In this document: piece after piece, positions 14,631 through 19,775 of the stretch
Layout: every line of letters starts with the position of its first letter
How positions within the stretch are numbered: the stretch's first letter is position 1
Assembly (NCBI GenBank): GCA_030150505.1
Contig: JASLFS010000086.1
Coordinates: 1-19,775, forward strand
Origin: Vitreoscilla sp.
Lineage (GTDB): Bacteria > Pseudomonadota > Gammaproteobacteria > Burkholderiales > Neisseriaceae
Length of the DNA: 19,775 nucleotides
Reading direction: 5' to 3'
Position numbers and translations under genes: made by a program
The notes under the pieces: generated by a model
Seen by the model: only the letters and a program-made list of their open reading frames with translations
What the model was told of the DNA's origin: nothing
Database searches by the model: none

Positions 14631-16402
14631 TAGAATTCTCCTTGTGATGCGCGTTGGCGTTGTTGTGCTGTTTTTTCTTCATCAATGATCAAATCGTCAT
14701 TGATTAATATTACGCCATACTCTTTTTCTGCTGCTTCTTTGGAAATTAAACCTTGTTTAATATCTTGAATAACGTTATCAACAGGTCTGGTCATTGGATC
14801 GCCATAGCCACCACCGCCAGGATTGATATTTCTCGCACGCTCTCCTGATTGAATCGTTACAATGGTATTGCGCTTAAAGATTTCTGTTTCACCATTTTTA
14901 TGCTCAATTTCCAAACGCCCGAGCTTGCGTTCAACCAAACGATCTTTGGCTCCTGCGGCACCCATCGTTGGTATTTGACGGCCTTCACCAAAGGCAACAA
15001 CAGTCATATCGTGATTAATTGGCTCAACTTCCCAAATGGTTCCTAATCCACCTCGATGATGCCCTGCGCCACCGCTATCTGCTGATAATCCATAACGATG
15101 AATAATAATGGGGTATTGGTATTCTAGTAATTCAATATCGCCAGAGCTTAATGCACCAAAGCAGCACAAAGGCCCACATGCATGCCAACCGTCCATATGC
15201 TGAGTTGCACCTGCTCCTGAAATAATAGAAGCCAAAACCATGGTTACATATTGCTCGCCTGTTTTGGGGTCAATTCCAGCGATATTAATTCCAGAAGCAT
15301 GTCCCCAAGATGCACTAACACGCTCTGGTGCAGCCGCTTCAAAAGCTTTTCTCACCGCATCGGTTAATGTTTCCATTGGCGTTGTGGTGCAATTCACATG
15401 AGGTGCTGGTTCTTGAGCATTACACAATGTCCCTTGTTTACCCAAATCCACAGAAACACATCGATATAAACCAGCGTTATAAGGTGGTGGAACTTGCGCA
15501 AACATCATCAAGCCCAAGTAAACACCAGACATGGAGTTGCCAGCATAAGAATTAATAAAGTAAGGAATTTGTGGTGGGCTGTTTATTTCAACATGAACAT
15601 TGTCATCACGAATGGTAATATCAGCCGTGATGGTCATTTCTCCAAAACCATGCCCCGCATCTTCTAATACAGCTTCGCCATGATATTGACCATCAGGAAT
15701 AGAGCGAATTAATTGTCGCATATGTTTGTCAGCCATATCTTTCAATTCTGCAATGGCTGCCTGAACAGTTTTTACACCATATTTATCTAATAATGCCAAT
15801 AAGTTACGCTCACCAACTCGACAAGCACCAAATTGAGCATTTAAATCGCCTTCTTGATTACGACGTGATCGCATATTGCATAACAATAAATTCACAACAT
15901 CTTCGCGTTTCTTGCCTTTTTCCCATAACTTAACAGGAGGAATTCGCAATCCTTCAGCATACAATTCTTTGGCATCAGGATTGTATCCAGCAGGCACAGG
16001 ACCACCAATATCGGTCAAATGTCCTTTACAAACAGCCCAAAAAACCAACTCGCCTCGGTAAAAAATAGGTTTATACATACAGCAATCCAAAATATGGCTG
16101 CCTTGGTACACAGGATCATTGTGATAAATTACATCCCCTTCATGGATATCATCCCCATAGAACTCAGCAACAGCTTTCATTGCTGGCATTAAAGAACCCA
16201 AATGAATAGGAATGTCTTGCCCTTGCAAAATCATTTCAGGCAAATGATCAAATAAAGCATTGCTATAATCGTGCGCCAAGTTAAAAACACTTGAGCGCCC
16301 TGTTTTTTCCAACGTTAAAGTCATTTCACGTTGAGCTGTTTCCAGTGCTCCTCGCACCACTGACAGCGTAATCGGATCGATGGTTTCATGATATTGATGC
16401 AT
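14630..16402 (-). CDS. hyuB: Hydantoinase/oxoprolinase family protein, HyuB-type catalytic subunit
   Basis: A 590-residue protein with HyuB-family landmarks. DPITLSVVRGALETAQREM is near the N-terminus. GDVIYHNDPVYQGSHILD, with HNDP at 94-97 and a further His at 103, is a probable metal or active-site region. HLTDIGGPVPAGYNP and SADSGGAGHHRGGLG follow, and the glycine-rich NPGGGGYGDP at 527-536 is seen in nearly all HyuB and oxoprolinase proteins. It should form a heteromer with HyuA to open a cyclic amide ring at the expense of ATP. It is the first gene of the pair, with GAGGAGAG ahead of the ATG. The transporter gene lies upstream on the same strand across a 559-base gap, so it probably has its own promoter. 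The family is certain; the substrate is unknown. Confidence 0.88.
   Translation of the reverse strand: MHQYHETIDPITLSVVRGALETAQREMTLTLEKTGRSSVFNLAHDYSNALFDHLPEMILQGQDIPIHLGSLMPAMKAVAEFYGDDIHEGDVIYHNDPVYQGSHILDCCMYKPIFYRGELVFWAVCKGHLTDIGGPVPAGYNPDAKELYAEGLRIPPVKLWEKGKKREDVVNLLLCNMRSRRNQEGDLNAQFGACRVGERNLLALLDKYGVKTVQAAIAELKDMADKHMRQLIRSIPDGQYHGEAVLEDAGHGFGEMTITADITIRDDNVHVEINSPPQIPYFINSYAGNSMSGVYLGLMMFAQVPPPYNAGLYRCVSVDLGKQGTLCNAQEPAPHVNCTTTPMETLTDAVRKAFEAAAPERVSASWGHASGINIAGIDPKTGEQYVTMVLASIISGAGATQHMDGWHACGPLCCFGALSSGDIELLEYQYPIIIHRYGLSADSGGAGHHRGGLGTIWEVEPINHDMTVVAFGEGRQIPTMGAAGAKDRLVERKLGRLEIEHKNGETEIFKRNTIVTIQSGERARNINPGGGGYGDPMTRPVDNVIQDIKQGLISKEAAEKEYGVILINDDLIIDEEKTAQQRQRASQGEF
15756..15765 (+). 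repeat. Core of DNA-uptake-like word
   Basis: GCTGCCTGAA again, in the same orientation as the other two copies. With its flank it matches 11 of 12 bases of the AGGCTGCCTGAA word. It lies inside hyuB where the complement encodes VQAA. Confidence 0.3.
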
Positions 16403-16961
16403 TCTGGCTCTCCTCTTTAATTATCATTAGAACCTATGTTGAACGCATTCAGTATTCATGGCTTTCTATTCTTTTAATTGGTACTGTGTGCAGGAAATTT
16501 TGTCTGTCAGTGCACAAAATGAACCAGTAAATAGAAGATTTATTTTCGATAACAGCATAATAATATTTTAATTTTTAAATGATTGTTTTTTCAAAAAAAC
16601 CATTGATATAGTGTTTTTATACTAACTATCAAGAGGTACATCTAAATTTCACCAATCTATTAATAATGAATCAAAGTTCAATATTCGTTCATACATTGCA
16701 ATGCAATATAAACACTTGGGATTAATCAGAAAAATCGAATCAAATAAGGCTGAACACTTATTTAATAGAAATTTTTAGAATGAAATAATCAATAAGCACT
16801 TAAGAACAGCTGCTTGATGGCAAGATGATGACCATAAAAAGAATACCCATCCAAATATTGGTTGGTTAATTGTTGAATATTGACCCAGCAATATTAGCTA
16901 TCTCACAATATCAATGATTTAACTAACAATTGATAAATCAACATTCAAACAAATAATTGAC
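16403..16961. other. Intergenic region between hyuB and the transporter
   Basis: This 559-base AT-rich region holds no convincing gene. It contains the inverted repeat at 16487-16516, a small palindrome ATTGCA-A-TGCAAT (16695-16707), and AATATTG/CAATATT arms (16876-16895) that could form a hairpin downstream of the transporter gene without a T-run. A plus-strand frame open from about 16620 to 16780 lacks a plausible start and resembles nothing I know. No terminator for the transporter gene is clear. Confidence 0.45.
16487..16516. promoter_or_regulatory. Inverted repeat upstream of hyuBA, possible AraC-type site
   Basis: TGTGCA (16487-16492) and TGCACA (16511-16516) form arms 18 bases apart. 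A second nested pair, ATTTTGT (16497-16503) and ACAAAAT (16514-16520), overlaps them. The element begins 85 bases upstream of the hyuB start, a normal position for an activator site. Assignment to the nearby AraC regulator is a guess. Confidence 0.35.
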
Positions 16962-18125
16962 TTACAAAGCTTGTTTAGATTGAGAAACAAAAATCCATTG
17001 GCATATCACCATTAAAAACACCGAGCAAATAAACATAAATCCCCACGCCCACTGCAGCGATGCAAAACCATCACGAATAGCACCCGCGATAAAAGGAAAT
17101 GTTGCCGCCAACAAATAACCACCACCTTGCACAAAAGCCAACAAAGATGCTGTTTCTTCATTGGATTTTGCATAATTCATGGTCATAATCAAAGACAAAG
17201 AAAACAATGACCCAATACTTAATCCAAGCAAAATAATGGCTAAAATAGCAAAATTCACAGGTAAAAAGACCAGTAACAACAAGCCAGCCATCAACATAAC
17301 TAAAACGCCTGTTAATAACAATCGGAAATTTTTAATTTTGGCCACTAAAATTGAAATTAAAAAACCAGCACTAACTTCAGTCAGCGTTAAAAATGCCAAT
17401 GCATAACCTGCTTTATTCGCATCCCATCCCAATTGAATATAATAAGGAGAAAGCCAAGCTAAAACCAGCGTATACGCTCCAGTTCCAATTCCAAAAAATA
17501 TCATTAATAACCAAGCATGCTTCGAGCCAACTGGTAACTTTCCTCTAGATAAATTCTTTTTCTGCTTATCTTTACCTAACAATGCCCAAGCAATACAAGC
17601 AAATAACACTGGAATTCCAGCCAAACCCAAACTGACATTCCAATGATAATAATTAGCCACTGGTGCCGATAATGCCGCAGCAACAGCAGCTCCACCCATA
17701 ATCCCCGTTGAAAACAAACCCAATAAAGAATCTGCTTTTTGCTGAAAGTTATTTTTTAAAAATGCTGGCATCAACGATTGAATAATCGCAATCCCTATTC
17801 CGCCAATAATGGCAGTTATAATTAATAAAGAAATACCGTTGGTAAGATACCTAGCTAAATTGGCAATTAACAATGCTAACAAGCCCAAAGAAATACCAGA
17901 ATACTCCCCTATTTTGCTTCTTAACCAAGGACCTGATAAAGCAAATAAGCCCATCATCGCAACCGGCAATGTGGTTAACATCGCAGCATCTCGGCTAGAT
18001 ATGCCTAAATCTTGCTGCAACAACGGTAAAATAGGACCAATAGCGGCCATAATTGGTCTTAGATTTAGTCCAATTAAAACAATACTACATATCAAAAAAA
18101 TCTTATGTTTTGATGATCGCTCCAT
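16962..18125 (-). CDS. MFS transporter, CynX/NimT family
   Basis: An inner-membrane major facilitator of 387 residues with about 12 hydrophobic segments. The first carries LIGLNLRPIMAAIGPILPLL, which matches the NLRP signature of the CynX/NimT (cyanate and nitroimidazole) subfamily. A cytoplasmic loop rich in Lys (GKDKQKKNLSRGK) separates the two six-helix halves. The start is placed at the ATG at 18125, which follows AGGCAGGAG at ideal spacing; an in-frame TTG at 18149 would add eight residues but sits on the ribosome site. It lies upstream of hyuBA on the same strand, so it may import the substrate of that pathway. Members of this subfamily carry diverse small anions and drugs, so the cargo is unproven. 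Confidence 0.85.
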   Translation of the reverse strand: MERSSKHKIFLICSIVLIGLNLRPIMAAIGPILPLLQQDLGISSRDAAMLTTLPVAMMGLFALSGPWLRSKIGEYSGISLGLLALLIANLARYLTNGISLLIITAIIGGIGIAIIQSLMPAFLKNNFQQKADSLLGLFSTGIMGGAAVAAALSAPVANYYHWNVSLGLAGIPVLFACIAWALLGKDKQKKNLSRGKLPVGSKHAWLLMIFFGIGTGAYTLVLAWLSPYYIQLGWDANKAGYALAFLTLTEVSAGFLISILVAKIKNFRLLLTGVLVMLMAGLLLLVFLPVNFAILAIILLGLSIGSLFSLSLIMTMNYAKSNEETASLLAFVQGGGYLLAATFPFIAGAIRDGFASLQWAWGFMFICSVFLMVICQWIFVSQSKQAL

Positions 18126-18159
18126 CAACAACTCCTGCCTGTTACTCAATTACAAAGAA

Positions 18160-18187
18160 AATATAGTACTGGAAAGGTCATTGATAA
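18160..18187 (-). promoter_or_regulatory. Possible promoter of the MFS transporter
   Basis: On the minus strand TTATCA (18187-18182) and TATATT (18165-18160) are 16 bases apart, about 35 bases before the ATG. The -35 match is poor, so this is tentative. Confidence 0.35.
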
Positions 18188-18496
18188 TATAATAGTTTTT
18201 TTGTAAAATTTAGTAATTTACTATATTTATTAACTACTTAGCATTTAAATTAATTTATAATTAACACATTTTACAAAACCACTTGCCTACATACCAAACA
18301 ATTATCTTGAAATATATTAAAAGAATTGGGCACAATAAAATAATGCCAACCAATATTACTTTTAGCATCAGCAGCAAAATCAGCGCTAAAAAAACACAAT
18401 AGCTTGTTTTTGAATCACTAAATAAAATTAATCGCCCAAAATTATCATATCTATTTTTTAAAAATTATTTTTTTATATTGAATCGTATAAATTAGC

Positions 18497-18525
18497 TTGA
18501 CTATTTCTTTTAGAATCCGTATTAT
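18497..18525 (+). promoter_or_regulatory. Sigma-70 promoter of tRNA-Tyr
   Basis: TTGACT (18497-18502), a 17-base spacer and TATTAT (18520-18525), ending 15 bases before the tRNA. It is a strong, nearly consensus promoter at the expected distance. Confidence 0.85.
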
Positions 18526-18540
18526 GTGCCTTCTTCGATT

Positions 18541-18624
18541 GGAGGGATTCCCGAGCGGCCAAAGGGGGCAGACTGTAAATCTGCTGCGTGAGCTTCGAAG
18601 GTTCGAATCCTTCTCCCTCCACCA
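18541..18624 (+). tRNA. tRNA-Tyr (anticodon GTA)
   Basis: The acceptor arm GGAGGGA (18541-18547) pairs with TCCCTCC, followed by ACCA, so the 3' CCA end is encoded. The anticodon stem CAGA/TCTG encloses the loop CTGTAAA with GTA at 18575-18577. A long variable arm (around GCTGCGTGAGCTTCGAAG) and the GGTTCGAATCC T-arm are those of a class II tyrosine tRNA. It has its own promoter and appears as a single-gene unit, with no obvious terminator in the following 140 bases. Confidence 0.97.
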
Positions 18625-18763
18625 TCGTTATCTAGCAATATTCAATATCATCAAAAAAATTTATAAATCAGTCTAACATTTATCTTAAAATACCAGCCAA
18701 ATAGCTTTTGTCGATTTAAAAAAACCTCCATTTTTATCTCACTTTTTTACTATGCAAGCATAA

Positions 18764-18792
18764 AAAAAGCCTCCTATTGCAGAAAGCTTTTT
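18764..18792 (-). terminator. Terminator of the bd-oxidase operon
   Basis: On the minus strand AAAAAGC pairs with GCTTTTT, extended inwards by TTTC/GGAG wobble pairs around a 7-base loop, and a T-run continues after the stem. It lies 20 bases after the small DUF2474-type gene. Confidence 0.75.
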
Positions 18793-18812
18793 GATAGAAT
18801 ATTTTCGCCCTT

Positions 18813-18953
18813 TTAAGTATGCAGCCCTGCTAATGACATTAGCCAGCGAAACCCATAAGCCACAGCAGCTAATGCCAAAACACTTAAGCAATAAATCAAT
18901 ACCATCCACGAAATAGCTTTAATTTTTTTGCTCACGATAGCATTCCCTATCAT
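18813..18953 (-). CDS. Small membrane protein, DUF2474 type, of the cyanide-insensitive oxidase operon
   Basis: A 46-residue protein. After KKIKAISWMVLIYC comes one hydrophobic segment of about 20 residues (VLIYCLSVLALAAVAYGFRW), then SLAGLHT. The SWMVLIY...Y.FRWLM pattern fits the DUF2474 family of short proteins encoded after cioB/cydB. It is analogous in position, though not in sequence, to CydX, which stabilises E. coli cytochrome bd. The ATG overlaps the oxidase gene stop by one base (TGATG), so translation is coupled. An in-frame GTG at codon 7 is an alternative start. It was found by reading the strand downstream of the oxidase gene, being too short for usual gene calling. A role as accessory subunit is inferred. 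Confidence 0.8.
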   Translation of the reverse strand: MIGNAIVSKKIKAISWMVLIYCLSVLALAAVAYGFRWLMSLAGLHT

Positions 18954-19775
18954 CAGTGATAACCCTCATGTTCCGATACTTTGCCACGGAAAACGAAATA
19001 GCTCCACATGGTATACATCAAAATAATTGGAATAATAGCCAAAGTACCAACCAACATAAATAATTGCGATTGAATTGGAGCAGCTGCATGCCAAATACTG
19101 ATATTGGGTGGAATAATATTCGGCCAAATACTAATACCAAGCCCAGTGTATCCTAAGAAAATCAAGCCCAGCGTTAATATAAACGGCGCATAATGCGCTT
19201 CATTTTGAATGGCTTTAAACATCAAAATACTCAATATCACCACCAAAATAGGAACAGGTAAAAAGAAATATAAATTAGGTAAACTGAACCAACGACTAGC
19301 AATCTGTGTACTTAATAATGGCGTCCAAATACTCAAGATAATGAGAATAATCAATAACGTTAAAAGTATTGGCTTGGTTACCCGATGCAATAGTGCCTGT
19401 AATTCATGCTCGGTTTTCATGATTAACCAAGAGCAACCAAGCAATGCATAAGCAACCACCAAACCCAAACCACAGAATAAGCTAAATGGCGTTAACCAAT
19501 CCAAGCTTGAACCGCTAAAATGGCGACCACTCACATCAATTCCTTGAATCAAAGCCCCGACTGTTATCCCTTGCGTAAAAGTAGCAACAATTGAGCCAAC
19601 AATAAAAGCCTTATCCCAAAATCCACGATGTCCGGGTGATGATTTGAAACGAAACTCAAATGCCACGCCACGAAAGATTAAAGCAACTAGCATCAATACC
19701 AATGGAATGGTTAACGCTTCTAACACAATCGCGTATGCCATAGGGAAAGCACCAAATAACGCAGCTCCTCCCAAT
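18953..19775 (-). CDS. cioB: Cytochrome bd / cyanide-insensitive ubiquinol oxidase subunit II, 5' end missing
   Basis: The visible 274 residues are the C-terminal four-fifths of subunit II; roughly 60 N-terminal residues lie beyond the window edge. The frame enters at LGGAALFGAFPMAYA, a typical early transmembrane helix. It continues through FRFKSSPGHRGFWDKAFIVGS, ATFTQGITVGALIQGI, DWLTPFSLFCGLGLVVAYALLG and ends MYTMWSYFVFRGKV, all family hallmarks. Subunit II forms the quinol oxidase with heme-bearing subunit I, reducing oxygen to water at the inner membrane. Subunit I (cioA/cydA) should lie upstream, outside the window. The WSYFVFRGKV ending and the following DUF2474-type gene favour the CIO subtype over E. 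coli-type CydB. The apparent first Met near the edge is an internal Leu (TTG) codon, not a start. Confidence 0.9.
   Translation of the reverse strand, partial: LGGAALFGAFPMAYAIVLEALTIPLVLMLVALIFRGVAFEFRFKSSPGHRGFWDKAFIVGSIVATFTQGITVGALIQGIDVSGRHFSGSSLDWLTPFSLFCGLGLVVAYALLGCSWLIMKTEHELQALLHRVTKPILLTLLIILIILSIWTPLLSTQIASRWFSLPNLYFFLPVPILVVILSILMFKAIQNEAHYAPFILTLGLIFLGYTGLGISIWPNIIPPNISIWHAAAPIQSQLFMLVGTLAIIPIILMYTMWSYFVFRGKVSEHEGYH

Larger units (their letters stand above)
18126..18540. other. Intergenic region between transporter and tRNA-Tyr
   Basis: 415 AT-rich bases between divergently oriented genes. The ends hold the putative transporter promoter (18160-18187) and the tRNA promoter (18497-18525). 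In between only very short frames occur, the longest ATG-started one I followed being 19 codons near 18341, without support. I see no other structure here. Confidence 0.5.

Noticed and set aside
16479..16494. Sigma-54-like TGGTAC...TGCA upstream of hyuB
   Set aside because: Spacing between GG and GC is 8 rather than 10 bases and it points away from hyuB.
16620..16780. Open plus-strand frame of about 50 codons in the hyuB-transporter gap, possible gene remnant
   Set aside because: No start codon with ribosome site and no recognisable similarity; a frame of this length is plausible by chance across the gap.
17809..18192. 127-codon plus-strand frame overlapping the transporter gene
   Set aside because: Mostly antisense to the transporter coding sequence; low-complexity Lys/Asn/Ile composition typical of a shadow frame.
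1..19775. Neisseria-type GCCGTCTGAA and Pasteurellaceae AAGTGCGGT uptake words
   Set aside because: I found no copy of either word on either strand.
1..19775. CRISPR arrays, insertion sequences, phage or defence genes
   Set aside because: No regularly spaced repeats, transposase, integrase or recognisable defence proteins were seen.

Overview
The window is AT-rich (roughly 35-40% G+C by eye), gene-dense, Gram-negative proteobacterial DNA. It encodes a TonB-dependent outer-membrane receptor, a lipobox lipoprotein and a bd-type quinol oxidase. The lactate genes are in the order lutA-lutC-lutB, which I know from Neisseria. A 12-base match to the Simonsiella-type DNA uptake word plus two more copies of its 10-base core also point towards Neisseriaceae. 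The match is sparse, so this placement is an inference and a Moraxellaceae-like relative is not excluded. I see no insertion sequence, phage gene, CRISPR array or rRNA.

Layout. (1) 1-5830: a lactate module. A FadR-type GntR regulator on the minus strand diverges from lutA-lutC-lutB and an L-lactate permease on the plus strand. A perfect FadR/LldR-type operator lies just downstream of the lut promoter. (2) 5852-8671, minus strand: four genes in the order roadblock protein, 455-residue unrecognised protein, Ras-like small GTPase, second roadblock protein. This is a self-contained GTPase switch and the best candidate here for a poorly described system. (3) 8672-11360: a copper-type TonB receptor with a CxxxM site, preceded by a 17-base palindrome. 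Convergent to it is a 58-residue His/Cys-rich lipoprotein too short for routine gene calling. (4) 11452-18125, minus strand: a CynX/NimT-type transporter, hyuB and hyuA of the hydantoinase/oxoprolinase family, and an AraC-family regulator. Together these look like an uptake and ATP-dependent ring-opening pathway for an unidentified lactam or hydantoin. (5) 18497-18624: a tRNA-Tyr(GUA) gene with a clear sigma-70 promoter. (6) 18764-19775, minus strand: the 3' part of cioB/cydB, a 46-residue DUF2474-type membrane peptide and a terminator.

How the parts work together. Lactate enters by the permease and is oxidised by the iron-sulfur LutACB complex, passing electrons to the quinone pool. The bd-type oxidase is one possible outlet for those electrons. 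The copper receptor and its neighbouring lipoprotein may form a small metal-handling pair. The hyuBA cluster probably gives access to an extra carbon or nitrogen source. The roadblock/GTPase operon has no obvious link to its neighbours; by family it may control polarity, motility or surface structures.
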